A DNA stretch of 64,000 nt from the NCBI RefSeq assembly GCF_031458255.1, contig NZ_JAVDYC010000001.1, forward strand, positions 3,233,001-3,297,000, written 5' to 3'. The position numbers and the translations under genes are program-made. The notes beneath the pieces were generated by a model. It had not been told where the DNA came from and ran no database searches. It saw only the letters and a list, made by a program, of their open reading frames with translations. Below are positions 17,590 to 25,777 of the stretch, one piece after another (position 1 is the first letter of the stretch; every line of letters begins with the position of its first letter). This stretch comes from Catenuloplanes niger (GTDB lineage: Bacteria; Actinomycetota; Actinomycetes; Mycobacteriales; Micromonosporaceae).

Positions 17590-19394
17590 CCGGCCGCGCG
17601 GTCCCGCCGCACCGGAGCCTGCTGGTCCGGTTGCTGGCCACGTCGATGCTGATCGCGGTGTGCGCGGTCGCGGCGACCGCGTGGCTGACCGTGCAGCTCA
17701 CCACGCGGGCCGTCACCCAGGAGCGGAGCCGCACGCTCGCCTCGGACACCGACGTCTACGACGCGGTCGTCGCGTACGCGGCCGGCCACGACAGCTGGGC
17801 CGGCGTGGACGCGCTGATCCGGCGGCAGGCCGAACTGACCGGCACCCGGATCGCGCTGACCACCCCGGACCGGGCGCTGATCGCGGCGTCGGCACCGGAC
17901 GCGCCGGACGCGGTGGCCGCGTCCGACGTGCCCACCGCCACCGTCGACCCGCTCCGGCTGGACCGCGGCGTCCGGGTCACCGGTGGGCGGATCGACCCGC
18001 GCGCGGTCGGCCCGTACCGGCTGACCGACGCGGAACGGGACCGGCTGCGCCGATACGCCGACATCCAGGTCGCGTGCCTGCGCCGGGCCACCGTGCTGGC
18101 CGAGGTGGTCGAGCTGCCCAGCGGCCGTCCGGTGCTGCGCGAGGTCACCGGCGAGCCGCCGCCGATCACGCCGTGCGACCCCGCCGCGCTGGCCGAACCG
18201 GTGGAGTCGGAACGGCAGCCGCTGCGCGACCTGACCGCGCTGACCACGGTCTGCGTGGAGCGGTGGCTCAGCACGGAGGTCCGCTTCACGATCACCCCGG
18301 ACTTCGCGCCCCGGTACGACGACGCGCCGCCGGACGCCGACCGGGACCGGCGGGTGCGCGAATGCGTCGAGGAGGCCCGCCGCGACCAGCTGCGCCCGTA
18401 CGTGGCTCCGCCCGCGCTGCTGTTCGTCACCGGCCCGGCCGCGCCGCAGACCGGCCCGGTCACCCTCTCCACCGCGAACACGCTGCGCATCGCCGGCACG
18501 GCCGCACTCATCCTGCTGCTCACGCTGGCCGTCACGGTGGTGGCCGGCCGCCGGCTGGTCCGGCCGCTGCGCGCGCTGACCGAGGCGGCTCGCCGGCCCG
18601 CGGACCGGCAGGAGCCGGTGCCGGTCACCACCCGCGACGAGATCGGCTACCTGGCCGCCGCGTTCAACGACCTGTCCGCGCGGCGGCAGGCGCTGGAGCA
18701 GCAGCGCAACGCGATGGTCAACGACATCGCGCACGAGTTGCGCACGCCGCTGACGAACATCCGCACCTGGCTGGAGACCGCCCGGGACGGCGCGGTCGAG
18801 GTCGATCAGGAGGTGCTGGACCTGCTGGTCGAGGAGTCGGTCCTGCTCCACCACGTGGTCGACGACCTGCGCGACATCGCCGCGCTCGAGGCCGGCAGCC
18901 TGCGCGTGCACCCGGAACCGACGTACGTCCGGGACCTCCTCGAGCAGCTGGTCGAGGCGCACCGGGGCCTGGGCGCGGTGACGCTGGACGCGGGGCGGCA
19001 CGACCCGGAGGTGCAGGTGGACCCGGTCCGGCTGCGCCAGATCGTCGGCAACCTGGTCTCCAACGCGATCCGGCACACGCCGGCCGGCGGGACGGTCACG
19101 GTCCGGCTGGGGACACGCCCCGGCCGCCTGGTCATCTCGGTGACCGACACCGGGCCCGGCATCGCGGCGGCGGACCTGCCCCGCGTCTTCGACCGGTTCT
19201 GGCGCGCGGACACGTCCCGCACCCGTGCCACCGGCGGCTCCGGTCTCGGCCTGCCGATCGCCCGTCAGCTGGCCCGCGCGCACGGCGGTGACGTCACCGT
19301 GGCCAGCGTTCCCGGCCACGGCGCCACGTTCACCGTCGTGCTGCCCGGCGCCTCAGTTGTTGGGGGCGACGGAGCTGATGTCGGCCAGGGCTGA
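17586..19394 (+). CDS. Sensor histidine kinase
   Basis: A 602-residue membrane kinase. Two transmembrane helices (about 13-36 and 296-318) flank a large extracytoplasmic domain of ~255 residues with several Cys (VACLRR, TPCDP, TTVCVERW, RECVEE). A HAMP linker follows, then the H-box NDIAHELRTPLTNIRTW with the phosphorylated His, N-box RQIVGNLVSNAIRHT, G1 DTGPGIA and G2 GGSGLGLPIAR. GTG start, overlapping the regulator stop by 4 bases. Its last 42 bases overlap the convergent CBS gene. Confidence 0.93.
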   Translation: MTGRAVPPHRSLLVRLLATSMLIAVCAVAATAWLTVQLTTRAVTQERSRTLASDTDVYDAVVAYAAGHDSWAGVDALIRRQAELTGTRIALTTPDRALIAASAPDAPDAVAASDVPTATVDPLRLDRGVRVTGGRIDPRAVGPYRLTDAERDRLRRYADIQVACLRRATVLAEVVELPSGRPVLREVTGEPPPITPCDPAALAEPVESERQPLRDLTALTTVCVERWLSTEVRFTITPDFAPRYDDAPPDADRDRRVRECVEEARRDQLRPYVAPPALLFVTGPAAPQTGPVTLSTANTLRIAGTAALILLLTLAVTVVAGRRLVRPLRALTEAARRPADRQEPVPVTTRDEIGYLAAAFNDLSARRQALEQQRNAMVNDIAHELRTPLTNIRTWLETARDGAVEVDQEVLDLLVEESVLLHHVVDDLRDIAALEAGSLRVHPEPTYVRDLLEQLVEAHRGLGAVTLDAGRHDPEVQVDPVRLRQIVGNLVSNAIRHTPAGGTVTVRLGTRPGRLVISVTDTGPGIAAADLPRVFDRFWRADTSRTRATGGSGLGLPIARQLARAHGGDVTVASVPGHGATFTVVLPGASVVGGDGADVGQG

Positions 19395-19766
19395 GTCCTG
19401 GTCCCGGGCCACCGCCAGATCGCCGAGCGTGACCATGCCGACCACCTGCTCGCCGTCCATCACCGGCAGCCGGCGCACGGAGTGCGTGCGCATCAACTCG
19501 ACCGCGGTCGCCGCGTCGTCCTCGGCGGACGTGGCGATCACGTCGGGGCCGGCCAGTTCCCCGGTCGGCAGCGTGCGCGGGTCCAGGTCCTCGGCGACCG
19601 CGCGGACCGCGATGTCCCGGTCCGTCACCACGCCGCGCACCTCGGTGCCGTCCACCACGATCACCGCGCCGACGTCGCCGTCCCGCATGCGCCGCGCGGC
19701 CGTGCTCAGCGGCTCGTCCGCCCGTACGGTGATCGGGTTGGCCGTCATCACGTCTCGTACCTTCAC
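19353..19766 (-). CDS. Tandem CBS-domain protein
   Basis: A 137-residue protein that is almost entirely two CBS motifs (a Bateman module binding adenosyl ligands). CBS1: VKVRDVMTANPITVRADEPL to VDGTEVRGVVTDRDIAVRAV. CBS2: IATSAEDDAATAVELM to VMDGEQVVGMVTLGDLAV. A GTG start at 19766 puts the conserved V-x-D-V-M motif at the N terminus, as in related proteins. The role is probably an energy or redox sensor. Its 3' end overlaps the kinase gene by 42 bases on the opposite strand. Confidence 0.9.
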   Translation of the reverse strand: MKVRDVMTANPITVRADEPLSTAARRMRDGDVGAVIVVDGTEVRGVVTDRDIAVRAVAEDLDPRTLPTGELAGPDVIATSAEDDAATAVELMRTHSVRRLPVMDGEQVVGMVTLGDLAVARDQDSALADISSVAPNN

Positions 19767-19833
19767 GCCCCGCGTATACCCGGGTCCGGACGCGTCATAC
19801 ATGCCTCGCCCGATCGTGGGGTAAGCGGCCCGC

Positions 19834-20310
19834 ATGCGAGGACTCACGGGTGTGGCGGCGGCCGTGTTGCTGCTGGTGACGTCGTGCGGCTGGCCCCGGG
19901 ACGCGGCCGGCACGCTGGAGAACGTGCGCGACGGAGTGCTGCGCGCCGGTGTCACGGAGAACCCGCCGTGGACCGTGCTGCCGGACGACGGCGAACCGTC
20001 CGGCGCCGAACCGGAACTGGTCCGGCGGCTCGCGGACCGGCTCGGCGCCCGCGTCGAGTGGCACCCGGGCGCCGAGTCGACGCTGATGCCGGCGCTGAAG
20101 GAACGCACGCTGGACCTGGTGGTCGGCGGCCTGGACGCGACCGCGCCGTGGACCGCGGACGCCTCGCTGACCCGGCCGTACCTGAGCACGGACGAGGGCG
20201 ACCGCGTCTGGGCGGTGCCGCCCGGCGAGAACGGCTGGCAGGTCGAGGTCGAGGAGTTCCTGCTGACCCTGCCGGACGAGGAACTGGCCCGGCTGCTGGA
20301 GGCGTCGTGA
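19834..20310 (+). CDS. Short lipoprotein of the family-3 solute-binding fold
   Basis: A 158-residue lipoprotein with lipobox LLLVTSC (Cys at residue 18). The body matches the N-terminal lobe of family-3 extracellular solute-binding proteins: LRAGVTENPPWTVL, EPELVRRLADRLGARVEW, MPALKERTLDLVVGGLDAT and LTRPYLST. Normal members have 220-280 residues; this one jumps from the first lobe to a short acidic tail and lacks most of lobe 2. No permease or ATPase is adjacent. It may be a reduced sensor or scavenging lipoprotein, or a decayed gene still in frame. Confidence 0.75.
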   Translation: MRGLTGVAAAVLLLVTSCGWPRDAAGTLENVRDGVLRAGVTENPPWTVLPDDGEPSGAEPELVRRLADRLGARVEWHPGAESTLMPALKERTLDLVVGGLDATAPWTADASLTRPYLSTDEGDRVWAVPPGENGWQVEVEEFLLTLPDEELARLLEAS

Positions 20311-20341
20311 GCGAGTCACCGCGCGTCGGAGGGGGCCCGGC

Positions 20342-21310
20342 ATGAGGATCTACGACAACGTCGAGCTGCCGCCGGACATGGCCGCGCTGCACAGACGGGC
20401 GATCCGGCTGGAATGGTGGACGATCGCGTTCTTCCTCACCGCGATCGCGTTGCTGGCCGTGACGCTGGGGCAGTCGCAGGCGATGAAGGCCGCCTGGATC
20501 GAGGACATGCTCGGCCTGGTGCCACCGGCCGCGTTCCTGATCGCCGCCCGGTTCCGCAACCGCCCGCCGAACGACCGCTTCCCGTACGGCTACCACCGGG
20601 CGGTCAGCGTCGCGTTCCTCTCCGGCGCGGTCGCGCTGCTGGTCCTCGGCGGATACGTGGTCTACGACTCGCTGCTCCGGCTGATCTCCGGGGAACGCCC
20701 GCCGATCGGCCTGATCGAGCTGTTCGGCCAGCGCTTCTGGCTGGGCTGGCTGATGATCGCGGTGCTGTTCGCGACGATGGTCCCGGCGATCCTGCTCGGG
20801 CACGTCAAGCAGCGCATCGCCCGGCAACTGCACGACAAGGGCCTCTACGCGGACGCCGAGATGAACCGCGCGGACTGGCTCACCGCCGGCGCCGCGATCC
20901 TCGGCATCCTCGGCATCGGCGCCGGCCTGTGGTGGGCGGACGCGGTCGCCGCACTGATCATCGGCGGCGACATCGTCCGGGACGGTTTCCGCACCACGCG
21001 CAGCGCGGTCGCCGACCTGATGGACGAACGCCCGCGCGTGGTCGACGGCACCCGCCCGCACCCGCTGCCGGACTCACTGCTCGCCGCGATCCGCGACCAC
21101 GACTGGATCGCGGACGCGTGGCTGCGGCTGCGCGAGGACGGCCACGTCTTCGTCGGTGAGCTGCTGGTCGTCCCGCATCCCGGCACCGAGGACCTGATCG
21201 GGCACCTGGAGAAGCTGCAGACGTTCGTCCGCGGCTTCGACTGGCGCATCCAGGACATCGTGGTGGCACCGGTCACGCGGATAGACAAACCCCAGAAGAT
21301 CGAGAAGTAG
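20342..21310 (+). CDS. Cation diffusion facilitator-type transporter
   Basis: A 322-residue six-helix carrier expected to export divalent metal by proton exchange. The second half carries the CDF site in YADAEMNRADWLTAGAAI (D-x-x-x-N-x-x-D) and a matching helix with WWADAVAALIIGGDIVRDG. The C-terminal cytoplasmic domain (about 240-320) has the ferredoxin-like pattern WLRLREDGHVFVGELLVV. HVKQRIARQL marks the loop after helix 4. A GGAGGGGG ribosome-binding site precedes the ATG. No metal regulator is adjacent. Confidence 0.87.
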   Translation: MRIYDNVELPPDMAALHRRAIRLEWWTIAFFLTAIALLAVTLGQSQAMKAAWIEDMLGLVPPAAFLIAARFRNRPPNDRFPYGYHRAVSVAFLSGAVALLVLGGYVVYDSLLRLISGERPPIGLIELFGQRFWLGWLMIAVLFATMVPAILLGHVKQRIARQLHDKGLYADAEMNRADWLTAGAAILGILGIGAGLWWADAVAALIIGGDIVRDGFRTTRSAVADLMDERPRVVDGTRPHPLPDSLLAAIRDHDWIADAWLRLREDGHVFVGELLVVPHPGTEDLIGHLEKLQTFVRGFDWRIQDIVVAPVTRIDKPQKIEK

Positions 21311-21400
21311 GAGCGGTCCCGGTCCCGCCGTGGGCGCGTGCCGCCGCTCCCGCCGGGGACCGGTCGGCCGTGGCCGGCCTCCCTGCCAGCTCCGCGGTGC

Positions 21401-22519
21401 TCACGAACGACACCCGCGCGTCCGGGCGAACGGCCGGTCCGCGGGCGAGGGAGCCGGCCGGCGGAGTGAACCGGTCGCGACCAGCCGGCGCAGCGCGGGC
21501 GTCGCCGGGCGTTCGACCACGCGGTGGACCAGCCAGGCGACGGCCAGCAGCACCAGGATGGCGGTCACCACGAGCACGGGTGCGGGCAGACCGGTGCGCT
21601 CGTACGCGTACCGGATCATGGTGAAGCCGATCCGCGGGTGCAGCAGGTAGAACGGGTACGACACCGCGCCCGCGACCGCGAGCCACCGCCACGACCAGCG
21701 GTCGGTGGCACCGAGCGCGATCGCCAGCAGCGCGCCGAACGCAAGCGTCATGATCAGCAGGCCGGGCCAGACCGGCACCGGGAAGCCGGGGTTGGCGAAC
21801 CGCACACGCTCCGTCACCCGAACCGTGCTCACCAGCCAGGTCGCGGCGAGCAGCGCCCACAGCGGCACGCCCGGCCCGCACCGGCGGATCAGGTAGAGCG
21901 TCATGCCGGCCACGAAGTACGGCGCGAACTGCGGCATCACCAGCTCGGCCAGCGGCACGTCCGGCGGGACCAGCAGGGACGCCACCAGCCAGCCGGCGCC
22001 GAACACCAGCACGCGGTTCCGGGTCGGCCCGGCCAGGACCAGCACCGCGAAGATCGCGTAGAAGCGCAGCTCGTACCAGAGCGTCCAGTACACGGTGTCC
22101 ACGTACGGCACGTTCAGCGGCTCGGCCAGCATGGTCAGGTTGACGGCGATGTCCGCGCCGGTCAGCCCGGACGGCAACGGCACACCGGTGGTCAGCGGGA
22201 ACAGCACCATGACGGTCGCGGTGATCAGCACGCACGCCCAGAACGCGGGGAACAGCCGCCCGGCCCGCGATGCGGCGAACCCGCGCAGGCTCTGTCCCCA
22301 GCCGCTCATGCAGATGACGAAGCCACTGATCATGAAGAACACCTCGACGCCGAGAAAGCCGTAGATCAGCACCGGGCCGCTGCCGGCCGGCAGGTGATGG
22401 ACGGTCGGCCGCACGCCGTCCAGCGACCAGGCCAGGCCCAGGTGGTACGCGGCCACGGCCAGCGCGCAGAGCAGCCGCAGGCCGTCCAGCGCGTACAGCC
22501 GGTCAGGTCTCGCCGTCAC
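21401..22519 (-). CDS. Acyltransferase family 3 membrane protein
   Basis: A 372-residue polytopic O-acyltransferase of the OafA/acyltransferase-3 type. Signatures are RLYALDGLRLLCALAVAAYH at the N terminus with the conserved His, YGFLGVEVFFMISGFVI, RAGRLFPAFWACVL, and YWTLWYELRFYAIFAVLVL. About ten hydrophobic segments follow, ending in an Arg/Pro-rich tail. It probably acylates a cell-surface glycan or lipid. The GTG at 22519 has GGGGAG seven bases upstream and is preferred over upstream alternatives that lack hydrophobic character. Confidence 0.9.
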   Translation of the reverse strand: MTARPDRLYALDGLRLLCALAVAAYHLGLAWSLDGVRPTVHHLPAGSGPVLIYGFLGVEVFFMISGFVICMSGWGQSLRGFAASRAGRLFPAFWACVLITATVMVLFPLTTGVPLPSGLTGADIAVNLTMLAEPLNVPYVDTVYWTLWYELRFYAIFAVLVLAGPTRNRVLVFGAGWLVASLLVPPDVPLAELVMPQFAPYFVAGMTLYLIRRCGPGVPLWALLAATWLVSTVRVTERVRFANPGFPVPVWPGLLIMTLAFGALLAIALGATDRWSWRWLAVAGAVSYPFYLLHPRIGFTMIRYAYERTGLPAPVLVVTAILVLLAVAWLVHRVVERPATPALRRLVATGSLRRPAPSPADRPFARTRGCRS

Positions 22520-22612
22520 AGTCGTCTCCCCTCGTCGCGCACGACGAGCACATGTCCGGCACCCCCGGCGACGCGGAACAATCTTTTTCGGGTCCGCCCG
22601 GCGAGAAACGGC

Positions 22613-22636
22613 TCGACCCGGACATGTCCGGGTCGA
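22613..22636. promoter_or_regulatory. 24-bp perfect palindrome upstream of the sigma factor gene
   Basis: A perfect dyad centred on ACATGT, with outer arms TCGACCCGG and CCGGGTCGA, ends 28 bases before the sigma-factor ATG. The half-site ACATGTCCGG occurs again at 22550-22559, near the acyltransferase start. It looks like a repressor or activator operator shared by the divergent genes. Confidence 0.55.
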
Positions 22637-22664
22637 CGGAACGGACGAGGCCGACGGAGGTGGC

Positions 22665-23189
22665 ATGGACGAGGAGCAGTTCAGCGTGCTCTTCGCCGCG
22701 CAGTTCCCGGACGTGTGGCGGTTCGCACGCCGGCGTACCGGGTCGGGCAGCGACGCGGACGACATCGCGGCCGAGACGTTCGCGGTGGCCTGGCGGCGCC
22801 GCGACGACATCCCGGCGACGGACGCGCGGCTGTGGCTGTTCGGGATCGCCCGGTTCGTGCTGGCCAACCACGCACGCCAGGGACAGCGCCGCGACCGGCT
22901 GCACCTGCGGCTGGTCAGCACGGACCCGCCGCCGAGCGCGTACGAGCAACCCGCGCCCGCGCAGGAGGAGCTGTGGCCCGCGCTCGCGGCGCTCGACGGC
23001 GACGACCGGGAACTACTGCTGCTGCGCGCCTGGGACGGGCTCGGCATCGCCGAGATCGCGACGCTGCTCGGCATCGACCGGGCCACCGTCTCGTCCCGGC
23101 TGCACAAGGCCCGCCTCAGACTTGACCGCCAACTCCGGAAGCACCGGGGTTCCGCACCGGCCCTGGGAGAACGGAGGCGTTATGCCTGA
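22665..23189 (+). CDS. ECF-type RNA polymerase sigma factor
   Basis: A 174-residue group IV sigma factor. Region 2 (about 10-80) has FPDVWRFARRRTGSGSDADD, AETFAVAWRR and RLWLFGIARFVLANHARQ. Region 4 (about 105-160) has LDGDDRELLLLRAWDGLGIAEIA, a helix-turn-helix, and IDRATVSSRLHKARLRL. The 3' end overlaps the next gene by 8 bases, pairing it with that membrane protein, the likely anti-sigma factor. A palindrome sits just upstream. Confidence 0.93.
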   Translation: MDEEQFSVLFAAQFPDVWRFARRRTGSGSDADDIAAETFAVAWRRRDDIPATDARLWLFGIARFVLANHARQGQRRDRLHLRLVSTDPPPSAYEQPAPAQEELWPALAALDGDDRELLLLRAWDGLGIAEIATLLGIDRATVSSRLHKARLRLDRQLRKHRGSAPALGERRRYA

Positions 23190-24045
23190 CCTCGACGACG
23201 CCACGACGGCGGCGCTGCGCACGATGGATCCGGCCATCCGGGAGGAGCCGCCCGCGCCCGGGTCGGCCCGCTACGAGGAGATCCTCCGCCGGGCGATGAG
23301 CGGGACCCCGGTCGTACCGGCACGCCGGGTCCCGGTCTTCCGCAGGCCGATGGCCTGGACCGCGGTCACCACCGCGGTGGCCGCGTCGGTGCTGGCCGTC
23401 GTCGCGCTCGGCGGCACCGGCGGCACGCTCAGCCCGCACTCCCCCGTCGCGTCCTCGATGACGGCGCACGACGCCCTGCTGCTCGCGGCGGACACCACGG
23501 CCGAGGTGAACTCGCTGCGCGCGACCGGCACGATGGTGCACGAGGACGGCGCGCGGTCGACGTCGGAGGTCGAGGTCTCCGGCGGCGACTACCACTCGGT
23601 CTGGCGGATCGGCACGGTGAGCGTCGCCTCGTACACCATCGGGGACACGTTCTACGAGCGGGCCAGCGACGACCCCGTCCTCCGCACCGGGAAGACGACA
23701 CCGGAGTCGGACCTCGCACCGTTCGGCGAGTCGACCGGGGCGGTGGTCCGCACCGCGCTGCGGGGCACCGAGGTGCAGAGCGTGGGTCGCGAGCAGGTGC
23801 GCGGCGCGACGACGACGCACTACCGGCTGACCATGAACGCCGCCTCCCGGGACGCGCTCGGCCGCCTGCCCGCCGGCCAGGCCGCGTGGTTCAACCTGGA
23901 GCACCCCGAGGACATCACCGCCATCGACGTCTGGGTGGCCGGCGACCTGATCCACCGCATCCGGGTCGAGGGCAGGACGCCCTCGACCACCGAGTTCTAC
24001 GACTTCGGCGCGCCGATCACGATCGCGACGCCACCCGGGTTCTGA
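23182..24045 (+). CDS. Membrane protein partner of the sigma factor (putative anti-sigma)
   Basis: A 287-residue protein with a cytoplasmic N terminus of ~55 residues, one transmembrane helix (about 54-77, in FRRPMAWTAVTTAVAASVLAVV), and an extracytoplasmic domain of ~200 residues with alternating strands. That domain resembles LolA/LppX-like lipid-binding barrels (VNSLRATGTMVHEDG, ATTTHYRLTMNAASRD, ITAIDVWVAGDLIHRIRVEG). GGAGG precedes the ATG and the start lies inside the sigma gene. Gene order and topology suggest anti-sigma control by envelope signals; there is no zinc-finger HxxxCxxC motif. Confidence 0.75.
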   Translation: MPDLDDATTAALRTMDPAIREEPPAPGSARYEEILRRAMSGTPVVPARRVPVFRRPMAWTAVTTAVAASVLAVVALGGTGGTLSPHSPVASSMTAHDALLLAADTTAEVNSLRATGTMVHEDGARSTSEVEVSGGDYHSVWRIGTVSVASYTIGDTFYERASDDPVLRTGKTTPESDLAPFGESTGAVVRTALRGTEVQSVGREQVRGATTTHYRLTMNAASRDALGRLPAGQAAWFNLEHPEDITAIDVWVAGDLIHRIRVEGRTPSTTEFYDFGAPITIATPPGF

Positions 24046-24052
24046 GACCCAC

Positions 24053-24112
24053 CGCCCGGGCGGCCCGGCAAGCCGGCCCGGGCGGCCCGGCGGACCGGCC
24101 CGGGCGGCCGCG
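24053..24112. repeat. G/C-only tandem repeat between convergent genes
   Basis: Three imperfect copies of a ~20-base unit built on GGCCCGGGCGGCCCGG lie between the anti-sigma-like gene and the convergent Dabb gene. Each copy is nearly self-complementary, so the run can fold into stacked hairpins and may act as a bidirectional terminator. Confidence 0.55.
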
Positions 24113-24124
24113 TGCCGTGGTCCG

Positions 24125-24526
24125 TCAGGCCGCGCCGTGGCCGGCGAACTGCGGCAGCGCGAACACGAGCGCGGCCAGCTCGGGGTCCTGCTCGTACCGG
24201 CGGCGGTGCAGTTCGGCGATCTTCGGGCCGAATTCCGGGTCCTCGTCGTCGGAGACGTCGTACGTCTCGATCCGCTCGACCAGCGGCAGACCGACCCGGT
24301 CGGTGTGCGCGTGCGCCGGGTGGACCAGGTACTCCCAGTAGCCGTCGAGGTCCTCGATCATGAACACGGCGCCCCACTGGTAATCGCCGCCGTAGTCCCG
24401 GCCGACGGTGAACGACCGCACCGACGGAATGACCCGCCCCTGCTCACGCAGGCAGCTCAGCACCTCCTCGGCCTGCTCCGGCGTCACGTCCGCGCGAGCC
24501 TTCATCCGCAGGATGTGGTGGATCAT
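24125..24526 (-). CDS. Dabb family (stress-responsive alpha/beta barrel) protein
   Basis: A 133-residue protein. The N-terminal ~95 residues fit the dimeric alpha/beta barrel: MIHHILRMKARADVTPEQAE, VIPSVRSFTVGRDYGG, YQWGAVFMIEDLDGYWEYLV and HPAHAHTDRVGLPLVERI. A ~40-residue charged C-terminal extension is not part of the usual fold. The ATG at 24526 has a GGGGG-containing ribosome-binding site. Members include small enzymes and stress proteins; nothing here fixes the role. It is divergent from the reductase pair. Confidence 0.85.
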   Translation of the reverse strand: MIHHILRMKARADVTPEQAEEVLSCLREQGRVIPSVRSFTVGRDYGGDYQWGAVFMIEDLDGYWEYLVHPAHAHTDRVGLPLVERIETYDVSDDEDPEFGPKIAELHRRRYEQDPELAALVFALPQFAGHGAA

Positions 24527-24733
24527 CGTGCCCCCTTCGTGGTTGTCCGGTGCGATCGATGCTGAACCGGCGTGGGGCACTCCTCATCGGCACTCCGTGC
24601 CTATCGGCCGCGACCGCACCGTAGGCAGCGCCGCCGCCCCCGGCCCATGTAGGCAACCCGTGCCGACGCGCGCGGGGCCCGGCCGCACGCACAGTGGGGC
24701 GGTGATCGGCCGAGAACCCCCGAGGAGCACCAC

Positions 24734-25768
24734 ATGACCGTCGCCGCCCTGGAGATCGTGCTGCCGGGCCCGGTCGCACCGGACGGGTTGCGGACCCGCA
24801 CCCGCCCGCTGCCGCCGCCCGGCCCCGGCCAGGTCCTGGTCCGGATGGAGGCCACCGGCGTGTCCTTCGCCGAACAGCAGATGCGCCTCGGCCGGTACTA
24901 CGACCAGCCCGCGTTCCCGTTCGTCCCGGGCTACGACGTCGTCGGCACGGTCACCGAGACCGGACCGGACGTGGACGCCGCGATGCGCGGTCAGCGGTAC
25001 GCCGCGGTCACCAAGACCGGCGGCTGGGCCAGCCACCTCGTGCTGGACGCGGCCGACCTGGTACCCGTGCCGGCCGGGTGTGATCCGGCCGCGGTGGAGA
25101 CCGTGCTGGTCAACGGGATCACCGCGTGGCAGATGCTGCACGGGCTGGCGAAGACGCCGCGCGGCGGGACGATCGTGGTGCTCGGCGCCAACGGCGGCGT
25201 CGGGTCCACGCTGGTCCAGCTCGCGCGGCACGCCGGGATCTCGGTGATCGGCACCGCGGCGGAACGCCACCACCCGATGGTCCGGGACCTGGGCGCGACG
25301 CCGGTCGACTACCGCGACCCGGGCATGGCCGACACGATCCGCCGCCTCGCGCCGGACGGCGTCCACGCGGTCTTCGACCACGTCGGCGGTCCCGGCCTGA
25401 AGCAGTCCTGGCAGATGCTGCGCCGCGACGGCACGCTGGTCTCCTATGGCGCCGCGAGCGCCATGAACGACGGGGGCAACGCGCAGCTGCCGTTCGTGGC
25501 CGCCTACGCCCGGATCATGCAGTGGCACTACTCGCCCAACCCGCGCAGCGCCTACCAGTACAGCTTCTGGGACGGCGCGCGGAAGAAGGACGCGTTCCGG
25601 GCCCGCCTCGCCCGGGACCTGACCGAGGTGCTGCGGCTGCTGGCCGACGGCGCGCTCGTCCCACAGATCGCCGCCCGGTTCCCGCTCTCCCGGGCCGCGG
25701 AAGCACTGGCCCTGGCCGAGTCACGCACCGTGGCCGGCAAGGTCGTCCTCGTACCCGACGCGAACTGA
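24734..25768 (+). CDS. Quinone-reductase-like medium-chain dehydrogenase/reductase
   Basis: A 344-residue MDR protein. The GroES-like N-terminal half has GPGQVLVRMEATGVSFAEQ and VPGYDVVGTVTETG. The Rossmann half has VVLGANGGVGSTLVQLARHA for NADPH binding, then FDHVGGPGLKQSWQMLRRDG. The catalytic and structural zinc cysteines are missing, so it belongs to the quinone oxidoreductase subgroup (NADPH-dependent reduction of quinones or enones). It lies 9 bases before a second MDR gene, evidently one operon. Confidence 0.88.
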   Translation: MTVAALEIVLPGPVAPDGLRTRTRPLPPPGPGQVLVRMEATGVSFAEQQMRLGRYYDQPAFPFVPGYDVVGTVTETGPDVDAAMRGQRYAAVTKTGGWASHLVLDAADLVPVPAGCDPAAVETVLVNGITAWQMLHGLAKTPRGGTIVVLGANGGVGSTLVQLARHAGISVIGTAAERHHPMVRDLGATPVDYRDPGMADTIRRLAPDGVHAVFDHVGGPGLKQSWQMLRRDGTLVSYGAASAMNDGGNAQLPFVAAYARIMQWHYSPNPRSAYQYSFWDGARKKDAFRARLARDLTEVLRLLADGALVPQIAARFPLSRAAEALALAESRTVAGKVVLVPDAN

Positions 25769-25777
25769 AAGCCGATC

